DNA of 64,000 nucleotides from Neoarius graeffei (Eukaryota > Chordata > Actinopteri > Siluriformes > Ariidae): positions 38,983,232 to 39,047,231 of the forward strand of contig NC_083587.1 of assembly GCF_027579695.1 (NCBI RefSeq), in the 5' to 3' direction. Below, piece after piece: positions 54,823-64,000 of the stretch (the stretch's first letter is position 1; every line of letters starts with the position of its first letter). The notes beneath the pieces are model-generated. The model made no database searches and was not told the origin of the DNA. It saw only the letters and a program-made list of their open reading frames with translations. The position numbers were made by a program, and so were the translations under genes.

Positions 54823-57016
54823 ATGGGCAAAGAGAAAATGCATATCAACCTTGTCATCATTGGTCATGTTGACAGTGGGAAATCAACCACCACAGGCCAT
54901 CTTGTTTATAAATGTGGTGGTGTTGACCCAAGAACCCTGGAGAAGTATGAGAAGGCTGCAACCCAGGCAGGTGTATGTTGGTTATTTGTTCAGTCATGAT
55001 TTTCCTTTTTAAACTAACTTTTCTTTCAAGGTGACCTAGGAAATTATTTTTCCAGATGGGGAAGGGTTCCTTCAAGTATGCATGGGTTCTTGACAAACTT
55101 GAGGCAGAAAGAGAGCGTGGCATCACCATTGACATTTCCTTGTTGAAATTCAACACTCAGAAATATGTATTCACGATAATTGATGCACCTGGTCACCGTG
55201 ACTTCATTAAGAACATGCTTACAGGAACTTCACAGGTAATGAGTGTTCCTCATCTCCAGGATATTTCAGGGTGCAGACATTCTCTTACAGACTTGGTGTT
55301 AAGTTGTTAATTCATCTGCAGGCTGATGCTGCTCTGCTGGTAGTCTCTGCAGCAAAAGGAGAGTTTGAGGCTGGCATATCCCGCAATGGTCAGACAAGGG
55401 AGCATGTCTTGCTGGCCTACACCCTGGGAGTCAAGCAGCTTGTAGTTTGTGTCAACAAAATGGACCTCACTGAGCCACCCTTCAGCCAGAAACGTTATGA
55501 GGAGGTAGTGAAAAATGTAATTGTTTTTATCAAGAAGGTTGGTTATGACCCAACTGCTGTGCCTTTTGTTCCCCTATCTGTTTGGGGTGGTGACAACATG
55601 CTTGTACCATCACAGAAGGTAAGCCATTTATTTTCTTTTTAAAGGCAATGTTCTTAAACATGGTCCTTGGTGCCTCAGTGGAAGGGCTATATGTAATTCT
55701 ATACTGAACCCTTTTTGTTAGATGTCTTGGTTTAAAGGATGGAAGCTCAAGAGGAAGGATGGCTTTTCAAGTGGCAAGACACTGTTAGAAGTGCTAGACT
55801 CCTTGTATCCACCAGTGCGCACTGCCAGTAAACCACTTCGTTTACCACTTCAGGATGTCTATAAAATTGGAAGTTGTGCTGATCACTGTGCAATGATCTA
55901 ATCACTCATTCCTTGCAATAAATGACTTTTGGACCTAGTTTTGGTAGGGGAGTAAGGTTTGTGGCTTATTGGTGGGTTTTTTTGACTAGGAGTTGGCACA
56001 GTTCCTGTGGGCAAAATTGAAAGTGGAATTCTGAAGCCTGGGATGGTTCTGACCACCTCACCAGCTAAGCTGAGTGCAGAGGTTAAATCCATTGAGATGC
56101 ATCATGAGGGACTGCAGACAACCCTGCCTGGCCACAATGTGGGCTTCAACATCAAGAATGTGGCAGTCAAAAACTTGAGACGTGGAGATGTAGCTGGTAA
56201 TGCCCAGCAAGACCCACCATCTGATGTCGACAGCTTCATTGCTCAGGTGATGTGGAGATACAAAGATGGCCAGATGTTACCAATAAGCACTGACTGGCTC
56301 AATAAAATCACTTGAACTGAATCAGACTAGACCTTTTTGTTGTGGTTGGTCTGTGTTCTGTTTTGAAAGCAAAGGTCCTCACTCCAGACTTGAGCATATC
56401 CTCTAGTTCTTATTTGAATGCTTTGGAATTTGGAGAGGGTGTATGTGGTCCATTATTGGACACTACTGTGTTGTCTTACAGGTTATTATTCTCAATCATC
56501 CTGGCAAAATCAAAAGGGGCTATTCTCCAGTGCTGGACTGCCATACCACCCATGTTACATGTAGCTTTGCAGAACTACAGGAGAAACTTGATCGTCACAC
56601 AGGGAAGAAACTGGAAGACTTGCCACCTTTTCTGGTCTCTGGAGATGCTGCCACAGTTAAATTTGTTCCCATCAAACCTCTTTGTGTAGAAAGCTTCTTC
56701 AGCTATCCACCTTTAGGTAAGTTCTGGTAATTTTGCACTAGCTTGCCACCTGTAGATGTAACATCTAGATGCAATGCACCAGGTGTGTTGGTCCTCAGAT
56801 TTGCAGTAAGGTAACTTAAGGAGGGTTGGTAATTCCATTTTATTTCATGAAATGGATTCTGCTGGGGTGTGAACATTGCATGCTACTATTCTATTCTTTT
56901 CAGGGCAGTTTGCTGCAAGGGACCTGAAGCAGACTGTTGCTGTTGGGGTGATCAAGTCTGTAGAGAAGGTGGCTCAAGCAAGGAGAACTGCACAAAGAGT
57001 GAAAGTATTAAAATAG
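54823..57016 (+). CDS. 42sp50: 42Sp50, oocyte-form elongation factor 1-alpha
   Basis: Seven coding exons: 54823-54966, 55056-55235, 55322-55618, 55722-55872, 55990-56246, 56482-56716, 56904-57016 (stop TAG). They join in frame to 458 aa, close to the usual 462. It is a translational GTPase that binds aminoacyl-tRNA; the 42Sp50 form is known from frog and fish oocytes, where it stores tRNA with 5S RNA in 42S particles. Motifs: G1 GHVDSGKST (14-22), DAPGH (91-95), NKMD (153-156), and SVW at 194-196 where eEF1A has SGW. Features shared with 42Sp50 rather than somatic eEF1A include [26 protein letters not shown] and [20 protein letters not shown]. Intron positions are those of vertebrate eEF1A, so it is not a retrocopy. 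The first intron seems to use a GC donor (CAG|GCAGGT) and the fourth a weak one (A|GTTGTG). The paralogue call is from memory of the family. Confidence 0.9.
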
Positions 57017-57188
57017 TTCTCATTTAGATTTTTATTGCAATCCTTTATTTACCAGCAGTCTAAACTTTGAGGTTGAATGAGTTTTTGTTTGAGCAAGTGA
57101 AGCTTCTGCATTTAGTTGAAGGTCAAGGTGGAATGATGTAGTGAATAACTGGAGACCTTGACTTAACAATTTTGTTGCTAGACTGCAA

Positions 57189-57194
57189 AATAAA
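57189..57194 (+). terminator. Polyadenylation signal AATAAA of 42sp50
   Basis: AATAAA lies 173 bp after the stop codon, in TGCAAAATAAACTTGTG, similar to eEF1A 3' UTRs. Confidence 0.6.
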
Positions 57195-58585
57195 CTTGTG
57201 CACATTTCTGGCTTTGCTTTTGTATAGGTATGTAACACTTTGGTATCAAGCCTAAAATTCATTTAGTACATCTTAATATACTTGATTTAAGGTCTTCCTG
57301 TAACTGGAGTCTCTTGTATCAAGCATGACTGACTAGTGGACGTTGAGGGTGTGGGTTTTGTTTTTTGTTTTTTGGGGGGGGGGGGGGCATGATATTAAAA
57401 ATGATGTGCAAGTAGCATCATAAGACTTAATTCTGGTTCTGAACTGAGACTGTGACCTAGTATGATAAATTAACATACCAACACGCTTTGGTTTTAGCTG
57501 TCCACCTGAAATGGCATTTTATTTAGTCTTTTACAACTGTTAGCATGACAACTTCTCAGTGGGTAGAGCTTGAATAAAGGGCAAGTAGTTCTGCTCTAGG
57601 CTTAGGATTAATTCATTTGCAGTAACCTGAGTGGCCTAGTAACAACTCTCCCTTCAGCCTGACACTTGGCATATTACTCAAGATGAACAAAGCACCCAAT
57701 TATCCATAACAGTGCATCATAAGCTTATGGACAATGGCTATAAAAGTTGCAGCCAGTACCTCACTTCATTGAAGTGGACCAGTTTTCCTATGCACAGAAC
57801 ACTTCCAGTATCCCCATCTTAATACCTTCACTGTGGAGGGTGAAATAGATGAACCACAATTGTTCTCCAAAAGGGGAAAAAGAAATCGATCAATGCTTGA
57901 AAAGATTGTGGATGAAGGGTGAGATCAGGCTCAGTAGATGTGGTTGGTAATACATAGGACAAAGCCAGACTAAGCAGGTGCACAGCTTAGAGGTTCATGT
58001 CGCACAAGCAAAACAGTGAATAACTTGAACTCATAACTCCTGATAACTTTAATCACTGGATATACTGGAGTGGTCTGTAAAGAGGTGGTAGGGGAATAAG
58101 CCTGAACAATTACAGCCCATCACCATGCCATTTGAGATACAATACCAACACCGCTCCATGTGCATTAGTGCAGTACTGGCCCTGGTATGGACTGGTGTCA
58201 GGCAGAATACAAGTGTACACATTTTACTTTCTGCCACATTAACACAGGTTTGCATATTTACACAACACTAACTCCTGTGTGTATATATGTACAGTTATCC
58301 TATACAAAAGCATTGGAGAAACAGCTGAACTGAAGGATGTGTCTAACTGCTGGGTGCAGTTTCAGCTGTGCTGAACAGGAATGGAAACACTGGTGAAACT
58401 AGATACTCATCATTCACACTGCACCTCTGTTGGGGAAGAAGTTAATAAGGGGTTTCAGTTTTTGCATCTTTTCATGGTTCTTGTTTTAAAGTCCCAGGGA
58501 GGTTCCAACAGCTATTTACAGGTTTCTCTTTATAGGAGATGAGCAAGGTGGGAAGGTTGTGGGCCTCAGGTCAGTAATTGATGTG
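57195..58585. other. Space between convergent 42sp50 and asap1, asap1 3' UTR
   Basis: It probably holds the asap1 3' UTR on the minus strand; a candidate AATAAA (plus-strand TTTATT at 57518-57523) lies about 1.06 kb after the asap1 stop. A G-run sits at 57376-57387. No other gene is seen. Confidence 0.45.
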
Positions 58586-59827
58586 TCAGTCAGACAGGAT
58601 ATGAACAAAGGACATGGGGAAAACGCCTTTTCTCTCTGGTTGTCCTTCTATATGTCCAATCTGAGGAGGATAAAAAAAAATACATAAGAAAAGCAAGAAA
58701 ACTTAAGGGAGGGGGGGGGATCTTCAATACACCACATTACAGTTGAAGTCTGAACAGACTAGCAAGGGGCTGGTTCTTTAAAACACTGTGTATAGTTCCA
58801 GAGAGATAGCAAATACTGCAGAATGACTCTGGTCTTAAATTGAATTGCACTGAAATTAACTGAATGCATTTTAATGACTTTTTTTAAGACCAAAAAGATA
58901 TTGATAATTTAAGACATTCTACTCACCCACCACTCTTGATCCTCCTCCCCTGTTACCACAATGACCTCGCCCTCTACAAACGTGAGCTCATCATCATTAT
59001 CTGCCTGACAGTCATAGATGGTCTTTACTCGCCGCAGTTTAATCTTACCCTACATTCAAATAAAGAAGGAAAAAAAATTATGCATGCCATACTTCCTACA
59101 CAGGTATGGCTCTATATACAACATTAGTTGCCTGTTTCACGAACTCACTGTACTGATTTTCCTCGGAAGTGGTATTGGAGTTTCTGGGCCAGATTTCAGG
59201 CTCCCGTTGGTGTCTTCGGTGGAGTGGGTGAACTGAGGTGATGGTTCAGCTTGTTGATTAGTCACTGGCATATCATCACAGGGCTCAGATTTGTGAGCCA
59301 CCTCTCCAGGAGGGGGCTTGTGTGCAGGTTCAGGGACTCCATGTTTGGGGATGGAGAGATCAGAAAGTAGTGGTTTGGGTGGGAGGTCTTTGAGTTGAGG
59401 TTTGGGTGGTAGGTCTCCCAGCTGAGGTTTTGGAGGCAGGTCAAAGAGCTGTGGTTTTGGGGGTAGTTCTCCAGGTTTAGGTGGTAATTCTGAGACCTGG
59501 GGTTTAGGATGGAGGTCCCCTGGCTGGGGTTTATCAGGTAAAGGGACTTTCTGTGGTGTGTCTGACCCTGGAGGAGACTTCTGGAACAGCACTGGCTCTG
59601 GAGGCTGGCTGGGTTTGTCCACTGGGGGGTGGTGAATTGTTTCTGTCTTACGCAGGACAACTAAGGGCACAAGCAGGAAGCATCAGTTTTTTACCAAATA
59701 TAACTGCAAAACACCATGATCCTTGGCTTGAAATCTTCCAAGTTACAAAAGAAGTAACTTACACTTTTGAGGTAGTGTGGGAAGGACCCTGGGGCCCAGT
59801 GTAGCTTTAGTGGTACTTGACGCTGTG
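58586..59827 (-). CDS. asap1: asap1 3' end: proline-rich repeats and SH3 domain (partial gene)
   Basis: Four exons on the minus strand: 59763-59827, 59149-59660, 58927-59049 and 58586-58660 (stop TGA). All have GT-AG junctions and consistent phases. ASAP1 is an Arf GTPase-activating protein at focal adhesions and podosomes; this part is its C-terminus. Exon 1 here reads PRVLPTLPQK. The large exon has about five D/ELPPKP repeats (ELPPKPQLFDLPPKPQLGD) and ends PETPIPLPRKIST. The last two exons form the SH3 domain: VKTIYDCQADNDDELTF, GEEDQEWW|IGHIEG and GVFPMSFVHILSD, with the ALYDY-like start and the WW pair that bind proline-rich partners such as FAK. The D/ELPPKP repeats separate it from ASAP2. 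The BAR, PH, ArfGAP and ankyrin exons must lie right of the window. The gene runs tail-to-tail with 42sp50. Whether it is asap1a or asap1b is open. Confidence 0.93.
58661..58926 (-). other. asap1 last intron
   Basis: Minus-strand intron from GTGAGT (58926-58921) to TCCTCAG (58667-58661). A polypurine A-run lies at 58672-58681 and a G-run at 58711-58720. Nothing else is seen. Confidence 0.85.
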
Positions 59828-60532
59828 CTGAGGAACAGTTAATACAACCCAGCTGAGAGACTGATACAAAATAATTTACAACCAAATGAATGGCTTGTTC
59901 CTTATTTAATTCTACAAGAAATTTTTAAATTGAGTCACTTACTTGACATGAAATAAACAGTAGTAAATATTTACTCTTGTAGACGCTTATATATGATGTC
60001 TAAGAGCTGGTTCTGTTACAGATCTAATCTTGGAATCAAGGATATGCCTGCTGATCAAAGCCAGTAGCAGGTATTACCAATTATAACTACATAGTATAGC
60101 ATTTTCATTATATTTAAAATTACATGTGTGTTGTGAGAAACCTAAAATTACTACTTTAAGAAAGCAAATTTGAAATGCTAGAAGTCACTCTGTGTAACCA
60201 TGTTTCCACCTGTCCACATCTGCTTTGCATGTCTAAACAAATCTGGCGACAGGAAGTTACTTCAAAACATTTGAACTAAAACAAACATCTTTATTGTCTT
60301 GTGTGACCTTTCTAATGCAAAGTAACTGTGCTCAGCAGCATGAATGGTTTCATAGGAGCATAGAGCGAAACGGAGCCCAGGAATGATAAGCTTAAAACTC
60401 CAGTTAAAATTCATGTTTTTTTAGAAAGATTGTTGGAGGATGTTATGGCATCAATGATTTTAATTCTAACCAGATTGCAGCAAAAATGTCATAGATTTGA
60501 ACTTAAGGGTGGTTCTATTTTATTAAAGGTAG
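59828..60532 (-). other. asap1 intron sequence
   Basis: Begins (minus strand) before the acceptor CCTCAG at 59828-59833. No exon or repeat is recognised in this part. Confidence 0.6.
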
Positions 60533-60536
60533 ACTG

Positions 60537-61450
60537 CCTTTCAGATTTTTCAAGTGTAGGTCATAAAAAGAATTTTCCCGACACCCAGTAATTTTTGTTT
60601 AGTGGACCAAGCGCTTCCTTTTTTTTTTTTTTTTTTTAAATAGAACAATTAATGAATTTAGGGCCATGTGGCCCTAAATTCTCTGCTATTTTTTCCTGCT
60701 TCACCATGACCCAATTCAAGATACTACATCATACATCACGTGGTGGACTTTCCCCGTTCGCTCAAGGCATTGTGGGATACAAATTTGAAACAGGAGAGAA
60801 AAATGGAAGATGAGTGTACAAATGAAACGTGAAAGACCGACTACAGTAACGGAAAGCGAGAAATAAAGACGTTATGTTGTGTTGCGAAGGAAAGGAAACG
60901 CAGGACCAAGCTAATAAATATCGGCAGTCAGCGAGCACCTCGGTGTTATCAGCTGTTCATTTAGCAACAGAATGATGTAACCGGGCCCTGTGATGACCTG
61001 GCGACTTGTCCAGGGTGTACCCTGCCTTTCGCCCGTAGTCAGCTGGGATAGGCTCCAGCTTGCCTGCGACCCTGTAGAACAGGATAAAGCGGCTAGAGAT
61101 AATGAGATGAAATGATGTAACAGTCAGTGTACTGTCAAAGGTAAACCTGTAGATGGCAGTAATGCAACACTGGACGTCAGCTGCTGTAAAACCCCTAAAG
61201 ATGAAAATGACGACGACTCAGGTATGCATGCGTATGCGCTCATGGACTTCCTCTGTCTGCTCAACTGCACGAAGTGAGCGCTTTCATGCACGTTATTTGC
61301 TCAGGAATCCCCCCAAATTAAATATTTTCCCAGCCACAGAATGGCCTGATATTTTGTGAGATATTACAGGAACAAACATACATCACAATGACCAAATTTC
61401 AGAGGGAACTAAATTTCACCAATTTTATGAAATCGAAAGGCCGTCTAGCT
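60537..61450. mobile_element. TTAA-flanked DNA element in asap1 intron
   Basis: TTAA flanks (60533-60536, 61451-61454) and inverted ends AGGTAGACTGCCTTTC / AGCTAGACGGCCTTTC (14 of 16 match). TTAA duplications are typical of piggyBac and Kolobok elements. No transposase is seen. A hairpin (GAATTTAGGGCCA, TG, TGGCCCTAAATTC) lies at 60654-60681, and a truncated SINE is nested inside. Confidence 0.72.
60982..61110 (+). mobile_element. 5'-truncated SINE, 11-bp target duplication
   Basis: Only the last 129 bp of the SINE (GTGATGACCTGGCGACTTGT to AATGAGATG). Flanks AATGATGTAAC (60971-60981, 61111-61121) are identical, which shows a real retrotransposition that stopped early rather than a later deletion. 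Confidence 0.9.
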
Positions 61451-61454
61451 TTAA

Positions 61455-61641
61455 TGTACATTAATGTAACTTGAACTAAATGGCATAATTTAACTCAAAC
61501 ATTCTGACTGAGGCCTTAAATCACGTGTATAGTTTATTTACCTCTGTTGTTGGAGTATGCCTTCAAACCGGTTTGTTATGGGAGACATTTTATTGATTGG
61601 AGGTGGTGTGGAGTCACTTCCTAAAAGTACAAGGTACATAT

Positions 61642-61679
<38 letters not shown>

Positions 61680-62164
61680 ATGCTTTAGTTTCACTCATCT
61701 CAAACTTCTGCCACTCAAGCAAACACAACAGAACATCACAAAGTTAAAAGGCCTGGTTTATACTTCTGCAGTGATGCGCATTTGCACATTTGTATCACAA
61801 GGCGCAGACACACACGGACACTCCAGCTTGCTTTCCTCTAGAAAGTTAACTGTATATACGGTGCTCTGTGTCAACTGGCCTCCAGGTGAATGATGACTGG
61901 TGGGTGGTGCTGCCTGTCTGTCTGTGTACTCAAATGTGCCAGTTCCTTCAGGTTTAAAGGTTTCAGACTTTGTTTCAAATCCATATGAAAAGTAAACAAT
62001 AAGATCCCCCCCCCCATTTCATCTCTCTTATGTAAACTGAAGACGCTTTTTTTTTTTTTGAAAGTCTACAAATTTTATATAGAACCGATTGAGACGAACA
62101 GTTGAAATACGCCTTGTAAAAAGTTTAGACTGACTCTCACTATTAGTTTCTCAGGCCTGTGTTT
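61455..62164. other. asap1 intron sequence with a (TAA)n tract
   Basis: (TAA)n at 61642-61679. At 61751 GGCCTGGTTTATACTTCTGC looks like the left end of a Harbinger-type MITE, but no right end was found. No exon is recognised. Confidence 0.5.
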
Positions 62165-62166
62165 TA

Positions 62167-63725
62167 CAACGCCAATTCCAAAAAAGTTGGGCCGCTTGTG
62201 TAAACTGTAAATAAAAACAATGCAATAATTTGCAAATCATGGAAACCCTATCTCTCTTTGAAGATCGTACAAGAGACAACATATCAAATGTTGAAAGTGA
62301 GAAATTTTATTGCTTTTTGAAAAATAGATGCTCATTTTGAATCTGATATCAGCAACATGTTTCAAAAAAAGTTGGGACGGGTATGTTTACCACTGTGTTG
62401 CATCACCTCTACTTTTAATAACACTCTGTAAACGTTTAGGAACTGAGGAGACCAATTGCTGTAGTTTTGTTATTCCATTCTTGCCTGATATACAGTTTCA
62501 GTTGCTCAACAGTTTGGGGTCTCCTTTGTCGTATTCTGCGCTTCATAATCCGCCAAATGTTTTAAATGGAAGACAGGTCTGGACTGCAGGCAGGCCAGTT
62601 TAGCACCCAGACTCTCTTCCTACAGAGACATGCAGTTTTAATACATCCAGAAAGCGGTTTGGCATCGTCTTGCTGAAAGAAGGAGGGCCTTTCCTGAAAA
62701 AGATTTTGTCTGGATGGCAGCATATTGCTCTGAAACGTGTAAAAATCATTCGGCATTAATGATGCCCTCCCAGATGTACAAACTACCCATGTCGTGTGCA
62801 CTAATCCAGATGCTGGCTTTTGAACTGTGCACTGATAACAAGCCGGATGGTCCGTCTCCTCTTTAGCCTGGAGGACGTGGTGTCCATGATTTCCAAAAAG
62901 AATTTCTAATTTTGATGCATCAGACCTCAGGATAGTTTTCCACTTTGCCTCAGTCCATCATAAAAGAACTCGGGCCCAGAGAAGGTGGCAGTGTTTCTGG
63001 ATATTGTTTATATATGATTTTAACTTACGTTTGTGGATGCAGTAAGGAACTGTTTTCACAGACGATGGTTTTCTGAAGTGTCCCTGAGCCCATACAGTGA
63101 TTTCCACTACAGACACGTGTCTACTTTTAATGCAGTGTCGCCTGAGGGGCTGAAGATCACAGGCATCCAATGTCAATTTTCATCCTTCTCTCTTGCATAC
63201 AGAGATTTCTCCAGATTCTCCGAGTCTTTTAATGACATTATGTACCATAGATGATCCCCAAATTCTTTGCAACTGTACATTGAGGAACATTATTCTTAAA
63301 ATGTTGCACTGTTTGCCCACGCAGTCTTTCACAGAGCGGTGAACCCCTCCCCATCTTTACTTCTGAGAGACTCCGCCTCTCTGGGATGCTCTTTTTATAC
63401 CCAAATCATGTTACTGATCTGTTGCCAAGTAACCCAATTCAGGTTTTTTTTTCTTTCTTTGCGCATTACACATTATTGGTTTTAGTCTTTTGCTGCCCTG
63501 TCCCAACTTTTCTGAACATGTTGCTGACCTCAAATTCAAAATGAGCCTATTTTTTCAAAAAATAAAATTTCTCAGTTTCAACATTTGATACTTTTTTTTT
63601 TAGTCTTTGTACTATTTTCAATGAAATATAGGGTTTCCATGATTTGCAAATCTTCACGTTCTGGGTTTTTTTTTGGTTTGTTTTTTTTATACACAGTGGC
63701 CCAACTTTTTTTGGAATTGGGGTTG
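62167..63725 (-). mobile_element. Tc1-like transposon, CAACSCCAATTCC ends, decayed
   Basis: TA flanks (62165-62166, 63726-63727) and inverted ends CAACGCCAATTCCAAAAAAG / CAACCCCAATTCCAAAAAAA. Minus-strand remnants: 62562-62801 has FFQQDDAKPLSG and NWPACSPDLSSI, where the catalytic Glu falls at a stop; 62958-63176 has RHCIKSRHVSVVEITVWAQG. It is related to, but clearly older or more diverged than, the 44576 copy. Confidence 0.85.
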
Positions 63726-63727
63726 TA

Positions 63728-64000
63728 TGTCAGTCATACACTGATATGATCACATCATTTTCTAAATGGATTAATTTTCAGAAAACTGCGATCATGATAT
63801 TGTGCCATGTGCAGGGGTTTAAATGGACCTTAAAAGGTGATGGAACTCTGACATAAATCAAGGAGAAGGCTGCAGATTTAATTTGATATCCACACACAGA
63901 AAATATATTACAGAATTGTTAAAAATTAAAAATCTCAGAGCAGCAGGACAAGCTCAATATCTGTGACTGAGGAGAGTCGGGTCAGGTGTCCTGCTGTAAA
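63728..64000. other. asap1 intron sequence, no feature recognised
   Basis: Unique-looking sequence to the window edge. No exon was recognised. Confidence 0.4.

Noticed and set aside
54823-57016. 42sp50 as a processed pseudogene
   Set aside because: Six introns at eEF1A positions and an open 458-codon frame argue against a retrocopy.

Overview
This is nuclear DNA from a teleost fish. The evidence is one intron-containing elongation factor gene (42sp50), the 3' end of asap1, a GIMAP-type GTPase exon, and a dense load of typical fish transposons: Tc1-like elements, hAT and Harbinger elements and MITEs, L1/Tx1-type LINEs, a tRNA-headed SINE with a (GAGAT)n tail, and a class I endogenous retrovirus. 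The SINE resembles families I associate with ostariophysan fish such as catfishes; that is only an inference.

Layout. 1-7807: a decayed class I (gamma/epsilon-type) endogenous retrovirus on the minus strand, running from its 5' LTR (7340-7807) past the left edge, with a hAT-type MITE inserted in its primer-binding/leader region. 7865-8644: a GIMAP/AIG1 GTPase exon (minus); the retrovirus lies just beyond its splice donor. 8.7-20 kb: microsatellites, two full SINEs with target duplications, a broken THAP domain, a P2X7-tail-like fragment, Tc1 copy 1, hAT MITEs and a Harbinger transposase fragment. 20.4-26.3 kb: an L1/Tx1-type LINE (plus) split by a 299-bp hAT MITE and by Tc1 copy 2. 26.4-34.2 kb: Tc1/mariner remnants, a 180-bp tandem duplication, a hAT MITE holding a SINE, and a 40-bp minisatellite with a perfect 103-bp palindrome. 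34.3-42.7 kb: a second LINE broken by four insertions: a 1.85-kb hAT with two giant palindromes, a SINE, a Harbinger-type MITE and a 1.17-kb hAT with a foldback scar. 43-54.4 kb: more Tc1-like elements, a LINE 3' fragment, three SINEs and a hAT with a broken transposase gene.

54.8-59.8 kb is the functional core. 42sp50 (oocyte-form EF-1alpha, 458 aa, seven coding exons) reads without interruption on the plus strand. The last four coding exons of asap1 (proline-rich repeats and SH3 domain) lie tail-to-tail with it on the minus strand, about 1.6 kb away. The region from 59.8 kb to the right edge is asap1 intron with a TTAA-flanked element and another Tc1-like element.

The genes do not form an operon or pathway. 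What stands out is nested transposition with target-site duplications that give an order of events, and repeated near-perfect inverted repeats with tiny spacers (33.5, 35.5, 35.9 and 40.2 kb). I found no CRISPR array, no rRNA gene and no true tRNA gene. No clearly new multi-gene system is visible.
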